Of a DNA stretch of 34,041 nucleotides, positions 14,835 through 21,210 are shown piece after piece. The stretch's first letter is position 1; each line of letters opens with the position of its first letter. The notes beneath the pieces are model-generated. The model did not search any database and was not told the DNA's origin. It worked only from the letters and a program-made list of their open reading frames with translations. The position numbers and the translations under genes were made by a program. Origin of the DNA: Anaerolineae bacterium (GTDB lineage Bacteria > Chloroflexota > Anaerolineae > Promineifilales > Promineifilaceae); the NCBI GenBank assembly GCA_007123775.1, contig SLGK01000304.1, positions 1-34,041 on the forward strand. Reading direction: 5' to 3'.

Positions 14835-16058
14835 ATGAGCAGTCTAAATCTAATCGCCCCCGAAGCGTTGGCCGAGGTGGAATTATCCCATGAGGAAGTG
14901 CGGCGCTACAGCCGCCATTTGATTATGCCCGAAGTGGGTATGGAAGGGCAGAAACGGCTCAAGGCAGCCAGCATTCTATTGATTGGGGCCGGCGGTCTGG
15001 GGTCGCCCCTGGCTATGTATCTGGCGGCGGCGGGTATCGGCCGTATCGGCTTGGTCGATTATGACGTGGTTGATTACACCAACTTACAGCGCCAGATTAT
15101 CCACGGCACCAAAGATGTCGGCCGGCCCAAGCTGGAAAGTGCCAAATCGCGTATTCAGGACATCAACCCCCACATCCAGGTCGATACCTACGAAGTCCCC
15201 TTGACCTCTGACAACGCCCTGGAACTGTTTGCGCCCTATGACATCATCATCGACGGCACCGACAACTTCCCCACCCGCTACCTGACCAACGACGCCTGCG
15301 TCCTGCTGGGCAAACCCAACGTCTACGGCAGCATCTTCCGTTTTGAGGGCCAGTCGTCGGTTTTCTACGCCGCCGAAGGGCCGTGCTACCGCTGCCTCTT
15401 TCCCGAACCGCCGCCGCCGGGACTGGTGCCTAGCTGCGCCGAAGGGGGCGTGTTGGGCGTTTTGCCGGGCACGATTGGGGCCATTCAGGCCACCGAAGCC
15501 ATCAAGCTGGTGCTGGGCGTGGGTGAATCGTTAATCGGCCGTTTACTGCTGTACGACGCCACCACCATGAGCTTTGACGAGGTGCGGCTGCGGAAAAACC
15601 CCAACTGCCCCGTATGCAGCGAGAATCCCACCCTGACCGAACTGATCGACTATGAGCAGTTTTGCGGGATGCCGGCCCATGATCGGAGTGAGTATTCGGC
15701 CGTTGCTGCCAATGGTGAGGGTGGGGGAACGGCAGTGCCCCAAATCACCCCGCTTGCCCTCAAAGCCCGCCTGGATGCCGGCGACGACATGGCCATTCTC
15801 GACGTGCGCGAACCCCACGAGTGGGACATCGCCAACCTGAGCCATCTGGGGGCCTTCCTCATTCCCAAAGGGCAGGTGGTCAACCGCATGAGCGAACTGG
15901 ATACGGCCCAGGAGATTGTGGTCCACTGTCGCAGCGGTGCCCGCAGTGCCGACGTGATTCGGGAATTGCAGCAGCACGGCTTCAAAAAGCTGGTCAATCT
16001 GGACGGCGGTATCAACCGCTGGGCCACCGAAGTCGAGACCGAACTGCCCACCTATTAA
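14835..16058 (+). CDS. moeZ: MoeZ-type adenylyltransferase/sulfurtransferase (ThiF/MoeB domain + rhodanese)
   Basis: A 407-residue fusion. Residues 20-270 are the E1-like ThiF/MoeB domain: RYSRHLIMPEVG, nucleotide loop GAGGLGSP (about 50-57), DGTDNFPTRYL, Cys201 in GLVPSCAEGG, and zinc pairs CYRC and CPVC. Residues 305-405 are a rhodanese domain with active Cys365 in HCRSGARSADV. The enzyme adenylates the C-terminal Gly of a sulfur carrier and places sulfur on it. Within this operon the client is CysO. AAGGAGAA precedes the ATG at 14835; an earlier in-frame start would only translate the repeat array. The operon ends here with a large palindromic element. Confidence 0.93.
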   Translation: MSSLNLIAPEALAEVELSHEEVRRYSRHLIMPEVGMEGQKRLKAASILLIGAGGLGSPLAMYLAAAGIGRIGLVDYDVVDYTNLQRQIIHGTKDVGRPKLESAKSRIQDINPHIQVDTYEVPLTSDNALELFAPYDIIIDGTDNFPTRYLTNDACVLLGKPNVYGSIFRFEGQSSVFYAAEGPCYRCLFPEPPPPGLVPSCAEGGVLGVLPGTIGAIQATEAIKLVLGVGESLIGRLLLYDATTMSFDEVRLRKNPNCPVCSENPTLTELIDYEQFCGMPAHDRSEYSAVAANGEGGGTAVPQITPLALKARLDAGDDMAILDVREPHEWDIANLSHLGAFLIPKGQVVNRMSELDTAQEIVVHCRSGARSADVIRELQQHGFKKLVNLDGGINRWATEVETELPTY

Positions 16059-16083
16059 GTAAGCGTCTAAAAACAAGTTCCGC

Positions 16084-16145
16084 CAATAGGAGCGCCGCCA
16101 TCCCTGGCGGCCAACCGGCCGGTAAGGATACCGGCGCTCCTATTG
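16084..16145 (+). repeat. Three-way-junction palindromic element after the cysteine operon
   Basis: Outer stem CAATAGGAGCG (16084-16094)/CGCTCCTATTG (16135-16145). It encloses two perfect hairpins, CCGCCA-TCCC-TGGCGG and CCGGTA-AGGA-TACCGG. There is no T run, so it may protect the 3' end of the mRNA or be a REP-like dispersed repeat rather than a simple terminator. Confidence 0.7.
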
Positions 16146-16160
16146 CCTGTTGGAAAAATC

Positions 16161-16189
16161 TTGACAGCACAGGGGCATGATGCTATTAT
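16161..16189 (+). promoter_or_regulatory. pheS: Near-consensus sigma-70 promoter of pheST
   Basis: TTGACA (16161-16166), 17 nt, TATTAT (16184-16189). The start should be near 16196, only a few bases before the leader peptide ATG (16200). Confidence 0.8.
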
Positions 16190-16199
16190 GCCCCCTGTC

Positions 16200-16265
16200 A
16201 TGAATAAACAACCTTTGTTTCGCTTTTTCTTTTTTGCGTTTACGGACCAAACCACGCCGTGTTAA
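16200..16265 (+). CDS. Phenylalanine leader peptide of pheST (21 codons)
   Basis: An open frame from ATG 16200 to TAA 16263-16265. Residues 7-14 read FRFFFFAF, so six of 21 codons are Phe, in the style of the enteric pheA and pheST leaders. It sits directly behind the promoter and ahead of a strong terminator. The predicted transcript start is so close to the ATG that translation would be leaderless or nearly so. Its stop codon lies inside the antiterminator strand. Confidence 0.85.
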   Translation: MNKQPLFRFFFFAFTDQTTPC

Positions 16266-16350
16266 GGGGCTAGGTTTAGACCGCTGCTGTTAAAGCGAAG
16301 CGAGGAATAAACAAGCACCACCTGACGCGGCCTTTGCGCCGCGTTTTTTT
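16256..16350 (+). promoter_or_regulatory. pheS: pheST attenuator (antiterminator and rho-independent terminator)
   Basis: Terminator: ACGCGGC (16325-16331), loop CTTTGC, GCCGCGT (16338-16344), seven T residues (16344-16350). Antiterminator: GCCGTGTTAAGG (16256-16267) pairs with CCTGACGCGGC (16321-16331) over eleven pairs with two wobbles and one bulged A. This uses the whole left arm of the terminator. Ribosome stalling at Phe codons (16218-16241) leaves 16256-16267 free and allows readthrough; a ribosome at the stop codon masks it. Confidence 0.8.
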
Positions 16351-16353
16351 ATG

Positions 16354-16450
16354 CAGCGAGGTGGCAAGGTTGCGAGGCTGCGAGGTGGCAAAGTGGCGAA
16401 GTCACTCTGCTACTGCGCCACTTCGCCACTCTGCTACCCCGCCACTCCGC
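16354..16450 (+). repeat. Octamer array with inverted half before pheS
   Basis: GCGAGGTG, GCAAGGTT, GCGAGGCT, GCGAGGTG, GCAAAGTG, GCGAAGTC, then ACTCTGCT, ACTGCGCC, ACTTCGCC, ACTCTGCT, ACCCCGCC, ACTCCGC. It lies between the attenuator terminator and the AAGGAAGG of pheS. Confidence 0.85.
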
Positions 16451-16462
16451 AAGGAAGGTATT

Positions 16463-17488
16463 ATGCTGGCACAAGCTGAGCAGTCATATAAGGAAGCCTT
16501 ATCACAATTGGAAGGGGCGGAGTCAACGGCCGTTCTTGAAGCCTGGTACCGTGATACATTGGGGCGCAAAGGGAACATCTATTTGTTGACGCGCCAGGTG
16601 GGCCAGGTTGACCCGGCGGAACGGCCCGCCTTTGGCAAGCGGATCAACGAAATCAAGACTGCCCTGGAATCAGCCTATGAAGAGCGGCTGGCGACACTGC
16701 GAACGGCCGAATTGGAAGCGGAACTGGCGGGCAGCGCCATTGATGTCACGCTGCCGGGGAGGAGGAGTTGGCACGGCCGTTTACACCCCGCCACCCAAAC
16801 CCTGCGCCAAATCTACCGCATCTGGGGCGACATGGGCTTCCAAATCTACCGCAGCCGCGACGTCGAAACCGACCACTACAACTTCGAGCTGCTCAACATC
16901 CCCCAACACCATCCCGCCCGCGACATGTGGGACACCTTCCACACCGTCACGCCGGGCGTCATTTTACGTACCCACACCAGCCCCGGCCAGATTCACGCCA
17001 TGCACGACTACTGCCCTGAACCGATACGGGTCATTCTGCCTGGCATGTGCTACCGCTACGAGCAAATCACCGCCCGCAGCGAAATCCAGTTCCACCAGGT
17101 CGAAGGGCTGGCCGTCGGCCGCAACATCACCTTTACCGATCTCAAAGGCACATTGACCGCCTTTGCCCGCCGTATGTTCGGCGCTGACCGGGCTGTTCGC
17201 TTCCGGGCCAACTACTTCCCCTTCACCGAACCCAGCGCCGAAATGGATGTAGAGTGCATTCTCTGCAACGGCAGCGGCTGCCAGGTCTGCAAATATAGCG
17301 GCTGGCTCGAAATTCTCGGCTGCGGCATGGTCCACCCCAACGTCTTACGCAATGGGGGCTACGATCCGGCCGTCTATTCCGGCTTCGCCTTCGGCATGGG
17401 ACCCGAACGGATCGCCATGCTCAAATATGGCATCGACGACATCCGCTACTTCTGGGGCAACGACCTGCGCTTCCTGGCGCAATTTTAA
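16463..17488 (+). CDS. pheS: Phenylalanyl-tRNA synthetase alpha subunit
   Basis: A 341-residue class II synthetase subunit. A helical N-terminal arm (about 1-85) precedes the catalytic core with motif 2 (RTHTSPGQIHAMHD, then MCYRYEQITARSEIQFHQVEG) and motif 3 (GFAFGMGPERIAMLKYGIDDIRYFWGNDLRFL). A zinc-ribbon-like insert, CILCNGSGCQVCKYSGW, has four Cys with CxxC-type spacing. With PheT it forms the (alpha-beta)2 enzyme that charges tRNA-Phe. The ATG at 16463 has AAGGAAGG upstream; in-frame codons further up only read the repeat array. Confidence 0.97.
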   Translation: MLAQAEQSYKEALSQLEGAESTAVLEAWYRDTLGRKGNIYLLTRQVGQVDPAERPAFGKRINEIKTALESAYEERLATLRTAELEAELAGSAIDVTLPGRRSWHGRLHPATQTLRQIYRIWGDMGFQIYRSRDVETDHYNFELLNIPQHHPARDMWDTFHTVTPGVILRTHTSPGQIHAMHDYCPEPIRVILPGMCYRYEQITARSEIQFHQVEGLAVGRNITFTDLKGTLTAFARRMFGADRAVRFRANYFPFTEPSAEMDVECILCNGSGCQVCKYSGWLEILGCGMVHPNVLRNGGYDPAVYSGFAFGMGPERIAMLKYGIDDIRYFWGNDLRFLAQF

Positions 17489-17547
17489 GCGGGTGGCGAG
17501 TAGCAGGTAGCGGGTGGCGAGTTTACCTACCACCGGCCACCCGCCAC
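17489..17547 (+). repeat. GAGTAGC-type heptamer array with inverted half
   Basis: GAGTAGC, AGGTAGC, GGGTGGC units, then TACCACC, GGCCACC, CGCCAC. It follows the pheS stop directly and joins the TTCGTAA array. Confidence 0.75.
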
Positions 17548-17551
17548 ATTT

Positions 17552-17582
17552 TTCGTAATTCATAATTCGTAATTCGTAATTC
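17552..17582 (+). repeat. TTCGTAA heptamer array before pheT
   Basis: TTCGTAA, TTCATAA, TTCGTAA, TTCGTAA, TTCC. Same family as 13448-13479 with the variant unit in a different place. It is followed by the ACAGGAG of pheT. Confidence 0.85.
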
Positions 17583-17595
17583 CACAGGAGTTTCC

Positions 17596-20196
17596 ATGCT
17601 CGTACCACTTTCATGGCTAAAAGATTATGTAAATATCACCCTGCCCCCGGCTAAACTGGCTGAAAAGCTGACCATTGCCGGGCTGGAAGTCGATAACATC
17701 CAATACATCGGCGTACCCGGCGGCAGTGACCCCGACCGGCTGGTCTGGGATCGCGACCTGATCGTCGTCGGGCAAATTCTGGCCGTGCGCCCCCACCCTG
17801 ACGCTGACCGGCTGGTCCTGGCCGACGTGGACTATGGTGGGGCCGAAATCGAAACAGTTGTCACCGGCGCGCCCAATCTCTTCCAATATTTAGAGCGGCA
17901 GGACGTCAGCGATCTCCATCTCTACTCCCCCTTTGCCCTGGAAGGGGCCGAACTGTACGACGGCCACAAAGAGGGGCAGGTCAAAATGACGCTCAAGGGG
18001 CGCAAGCTGCGCGGCATCCACAACCGCTGTATGCTCTGCTCTGAAAAAGAGTTGGGGCTGAGTGACGACCATGAGGGGATCATGATTCTGGAAGGGGGGA
18101 TTGACGGAGGACCGAAGACCGACGACGGAGACCAACCAGTCCGTCCTTCGTCCTCCGTCCTCGGTCGCACAGCCTACATCCCCGGCACGCCGCTGCAAGA
18201 CGTGTTGGGCGACGTGGTTCTCAGCATCGACATCATCCCCAACATTGCCCGCTGCGCCTCTATCATTGGCGTGGCCCGCGAAGTAGCCGCCCTGACCGAC
18301 CAACCCCTTCGCTACCCCAGCTTCAACGTGGTGCAAGAAGGGGACTCAATTGAGGGCAAAGTGACGCTCCATACCGAAAACTCCGACCTGAACCCCCGCT
18401 TTGTGGCCATGCTGATCGAAGGAGTTGAGCAAAAGCCCAGTCCTCAATGGCTGCAGCGCCGCCTCAAATTGGCGGGCCAACGGCCGATTAACGTGGTGGT
18501 CGACATCAGCAACTACGTCATGCTGGAACTGGGCCAGCCCAACCACACCTTTGACTACGACTTCCTGCGCCGCCGCGCCGACGAGTACGCGCCGGACGGC
18601 CCGGTGCAAATAATCACTCGCCTGCCCCACGAAGGGGAACGGGTTACAACGCTGGACGGCGAAACGCGCAGCCTGCCCCCTTACACCATCCTGGTCACGG
18701 ACAAAGCGGGCGCGCTCAGCCTGGGCGGCATCATGGGTGGCGAAGAGAGCGAAATTGGCGACCAGACGACCAACGTCCTGCTAGAAGCGGCCGCCTGGAA
18801 CTTCATCAACATCCGGCGCAGTAGCACCAAATTGAAGCTGCACAGCGAGGCCGGCTTCCGCTTTAGCCGGGGCGTTCATCCCAGCCAGGCGTTGCTTGGG
18901 GCCAAACGGGCCGCCGAACTGCTGCGCCAACTGGCGGGCGGCACGGTGGCCCAGGGCATTGTCGATTATTACCCCCAGCCGCCAGAGCCGGTAACGGTGA
19001 CGCTGACCGCCGCCGAGGTTAAGCGATTGGGCGGGATTGAGTTGGAAACGGCCGTAATCGCCACCATGCTCCGTAAATTAGAATTTGAGGTCGAGGAGGA
19101 TGGGGAGCAGCTACACACCACTACCCCCGACCACCGACTGGACATCGAGTTCACCAACGATCTGGTCGAAGAGATTTGCCGTCTCTACGGCTATGACCGG
19201 CTGCCAGCGACGATGATGGCCGACGATTTACCGCCGCAGCGGGGCAACCCGGACCTGGAAAAAGAGCAGCGCATCAAGGATATTTTGGTCCAGGCCGGCC
19301 TGCAAGAGATCATCACCTACCGCCTGACCACGGCCGACCGGGAAAACCGGCTGCTGGTCGCTAGTCATGAGGGGCCGGATGAGCGTCCCTACGTCGTCCT
19401 GGCTAATCCGATTACGGTAGATCGGGTGGCTCTGCGCCACAGCTTGCTGGCCTCAGCCCTGGAAATTGTGGCCGACAACAGCCGTTTTGGTGAGCGGGTC
19501 TGCCTCTTTGAACTGAGCAAGGTTTATTTGGCCTCTGAAGATGGGGAACTGCCGGATGAAATCGGCCGGTTGTCACTGGTAATGCTGGGGCCGCGCCAGC
19601 CGCAGCAGTGGCAGGCCAACGGCGCGCCCGGCCATTACGACTTTTTTGACCTGAAAGGGGTCATCGAGCAGTTGCTAACCAGCCTTCATATTACCGATTG
19701 GCATGTAGAAGCGGTCAGCCATCCCACCTACCGCCCCGGCCACACGGCCCGCATCTGGCTGGGCGATCAGGCATTGGGCACAATGGGCGAACTGCATCCC
19801 TTAGTTGTTGAAGCGTTTGAGATTCGCACTGATGCGCCGGTCATTGCCGCCGAACTGGACCTGGCCCCGCTGCTGGCGGCCATCCCGGAGCGGCATCGGG
19901 TAGAGCCGGTGGCTCCTTATCCGGCCGTGCGTGAGGATTTGGCGCTGGTGGTGGATCGGGGAGTAACGGCCGTTGCTGTCGAGGAAACGATCAAAAAAGC
20001 GGGCGGCTATCTGTTGCAAGCAGTCCACCTGTTCGACCTGTACGAAGGGAAGCAGGTCCCGGCCGGCAAGAAAAGCCTGGCCTATCACCTCACCTTCCAG
20101 GCCCCCAACCGCACCCTCAAGGACAAAGACGTACAAAAGGTGCGGCAGCGGATTTTGGCCCAGTTGGAGCGGGAGTTAGGGGCGAAGCTGCGCTGA
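17596..20196 (+). CDS. pheT: Phenylalanyl-tRNA synthetase beta subunit with a repeat-encoded insert
   Basis: An 866-residue PheT. Residues about 40-165 are the EMAP-II-like tRNA-binding domain. The B3/B4 editing region (HTFDYDFLRRR; LGGIMGGEESEIGDQTTNVLLEAAAWN), B5 domain (EICRLYGYDRLPATMMADDLPP), catalytic-like domain and C-terminal FDX-ACB domain (APYPAVREDLALVVD) follow, so the protein is complete. Residues about 170-191 (DGGPKTDDGDQ...SSSVLG) are encoded by a GGACGGA-type array between the tRNA-binding domain and the conserved GTPLQDVLGDVVLSIDI. The insert keeps the frame. ACAGGAG precedes the ATG at 17596. Confidence 0.96.
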   Translation: MLVPLSWLKDYVNITLPPAKLAEKLTIAGLEVDNIQYIGVPGGSDPDRLVWDRDLIVVGQILAVRPHPDADRLVLADVDYGGAEIETVVTGAPNLFQYLERQDVSDLHLYSPFALEGAELYDGHKEGQVKMTLKGRKLRGIHNRCMLCSEKELGLSDDHEGIMILEGGIDGGPKTDDGDQPVRPSSSVLGRTAYIPGTPLQDVLGDVVLSIDIIPNIARCASIIGVAREVAALTDQPLRYPSFNVVQEGDSIEGKVTLHTENSDLNPRFVAMLIEGVEQKPSPQWLQRRLKLAGQRPINVVVDISNYVMLELGQPNHTFDYDFLRRRADEYAPDGPVQIITRLPHEGERVTTLDGETRSLPPYTILVTDKAGALSLGGIMGGEESEIGDQTTNVLLEAAAWNFINIRRSSTKLKLHSEAGFRFSRGVHPSQALLGAKRAAELLRQLAGGTVAQGIVDYYPQPPEPVTVTLTAAEVKRLGGIELETAVIATMLRKLEFEVEEDGEQLHTTTPDHRLDIEFTNDLVEEICRLYGYDRLPATMMADDLPPQRGNPDLEKEQRIKDILVQAGLQEIITYRLTTADRENRLLVASHEGPDERPYVVLANPITVDRVALRHSLLASALEIVADNSRFGERVCLFELSKVYLASEDGELPDEIGRLSLVMLGPRQPQQWQANGAPGHYDFFDLKGVIEQLLTSLHITDWHVEAVSHPTYRPGHTARIWLGDQALGTMGELHPLVVEAFEIRTDAPVIAAELDLAPLLAAIPERHRVEPVAPYPAVREDLALVVDRGVTAVAVEETIKKAGGYLLQAVHLFDLYEGKQVPAGKKSLAYHLTFQAPNRTLKDKDVQKVRQRILAQLERELGAKLR
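18103..18166 (+). repeat. GGACGGA-family heptamer array inside pheT
   Basis: GACGGAG, GACCGAA, GACCGAC, GACGGAG, a 10-nt centre, then CCGTCCT, TCGTCCT, CCGTCCT, CGGTC. At 64 nt it is the same family as the arrays at 13759-13837 and 25127-25187, here translated in frame without stops. Confidence 0.9.
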
Positions 20197-20247
20197 GAGA
20201 ACAGCGGATGGGGGGAAGGAACGGATTTTAGAGAAACGGAGCGGTCC

Positions 20248-20415
20248 ATGTCAGAAGACGCTTTAGCACAGCTGCGCATGGTCTGGCCGGCCGCATCCCC
20301 CAGGCTGCCCGCCCTTAAAATCTACCTCCGCCTGGGCTACCAACCCCTCCTTTACGCGCCGGATATGGTAGCTCGGTGGCAAGCCATTGCCACCAAACTC
20401 AATATTGACTTATAA
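20248..20415 (+). pseudogene. Remnant of a GNAT acetyltransferase C-terminus
   Basis: A 55-codon frame. RLPALKIYLRLGYQPLL followed by MVARWQAI resembles the last helix and strand of GNAT N-acetyltransferases (LPAIxLYxxLGFxP). The acetyl-CoA-binding part is absent, and nothing resembling it precedes the frame in the 51 nt after pheT. I read it as a gene remnant. Its last codons overlap the promoter of the MarR gene. Confidence 0.5.
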
Positions 20416-20446
20416 AGCCTCCCATGATATAGTTGAGTCGTCAACT
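20405..20446 (+). promoter_or_regulatory. MarR-gene promoter with overlapping palindromic operator
   Basis: TTGACT (20405-20410), 17 nt, TATAGT (20428-20433). AGTTGA-GTCG-TCAACT (20431-20446) is a perfect inverted repeat overlapping the -10 and the start point, placed as expected for autorepression. A further GTCAAC half-site lies at 20455-20460. Confidence 0.55.
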
Positions 20447-20497
20447 GTTGCGAAGTCAACGATAATTTGTCAGCCACAGCAGATTGCCGGGATTGTT

Positions 20498-20929
20498 ATG
20501 AACGACGACCAAGAGAGACTCTACAACCTCCTGAAAGAAGCCTTTCTCCTGCTTGATTTTGGGGATCGTCAGCTATTTGCCCGGTACGACCTCACCATCT
20601 CCCGCTACTACGCCCTCTACCACATAGACGAAGAGCCTGGACTATCTATTAGCCAGTTGAGCGACAGCATGTTCTGCGACAAGAGCAATGCCACCCGCGT
20701 CGTTAAAGGCTTAGAAAAAGATGGTCTGGTCAAGCGCGAACCCCACGAAACAGACGGCCGTACCCTGCGACTATTCCTGACAACCAATGGCCAGGAATTA
20801 CTCAAAGCCGCTGCCACTGCCCATAGTGAATACAATCAGGTCCGTCTCGACCGCATAAACGAGGTGCTGCGCCGCAACCTGATAGACGGCCTTGACATCC
20901 TGAACGAACGACTACGTGAATTTCTATAA
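20498..20929 (+). CDS. MarR-family transcriptional regulator
   Basis: A 143-residue winged-helix protein: dimer helix at the N-terminus, recognition region LSISQLSDSMFCDKSNATRVVKGLEKDGLV, wing KREPHETDGRTLRLFLT, and C-terminal dimer helices. MarR proteins are repressors released by small ligands. ATG 20498 gives the family-typical length; in-frame codons upstream run through the promoter. The ligand and targets are unknown. The neighbouring mal operon is a possible but unproven target. Confidence 0.88.
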   Translation: MNDDQERLYNLLKEAFLLLDFGDRQLFARYDLTISRYYALYHIDEEPGLSISQLSDSMFCDKSNATRVVKGLEKDGLVKREPHETDGRTLRLFLTTNGQELLKAAATAHSEYNQVRLDRINEVLRRNLIDGLDILNERLREFL

Positions 20930-20962
20930 CATTGCCACACTTTTTTGGTTCGTATAAATGAG

Positions 20963-20991
20963 TTGGCTTTCCTAACATAAATTTTTACAAT
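20963..20991 (+). promoter_or_regulatory. malE: Candidate promoter of the mal operon leader
   Basis: TTGGCT (20963-20968), 17 nt, TACAAT (20986-20991), with a start near 20998. A second, weaker candidate is TGGTCA (21106-21111), 17 nt, TATACT (21129-21134), just before the leader hairpin. Confidence 0.5.
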
Positions 20992-21002
20992 AGCTACGAC
21001 AC

Positions 21003-21143
21003 ATGACAATTACAGAAGGGGGTGATGGTCAACAAACGATAGTCAATAAAAACGATTCGTACCCACACCACCATAATGAGTGGAATGGACACGCCCTTAA
21101 AGATATGGTCAAAGAGACAGCCCAGGGCTATACTCGTTGCTAA
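21003..21143 (+). CDS. Possible small open reading frame in the malE leader (46 codons)
   Basis: ATG at 21003 lies about 5 nt after the predicted transcript start, so it would be nearly leaderless. The frame runs 46 codons (MTITEGGDGQQ...TAQGYTRC) and stops 7 nt before a terminator-like hairpin. I recognise no family. It may be chance; its place relative to promoter and hairpin is the only support. Confidence 0.25.
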   Translation: MTITEGGDGQQTIVNKNDSYPHHHNEWNGHALKDMVKETAQGYTRC

Positions 21144-21150
21144 TTAGCCA

Positions 21151-21181
21151 ATTGACGTCGAAAAGGCGATGTCAATTTTTT
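21151..21181 (+). terminator. malE: Terminator-like hairpin in the malE leader
   Basis: ATTGACGTCG (21151-21160), loop AAAAGG, CGATGTCAAT (21167-21176), then a run of six T ending at 21181. The stem has ten pairs including one wobble. It lies 30 nt before the malE ATG and therefore inside its leader. Confidence 0.7.
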
Positions 21182-21210
21182 CAACCCTTTTATATGAGGA
21201 GAAGAACACA

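Noticed and set aside
16334..16462. N-terminal extension of pheS
   Set aside because: It starts in the terminator and reads the octamer array; ATG 16463 has AAGGAAGG.
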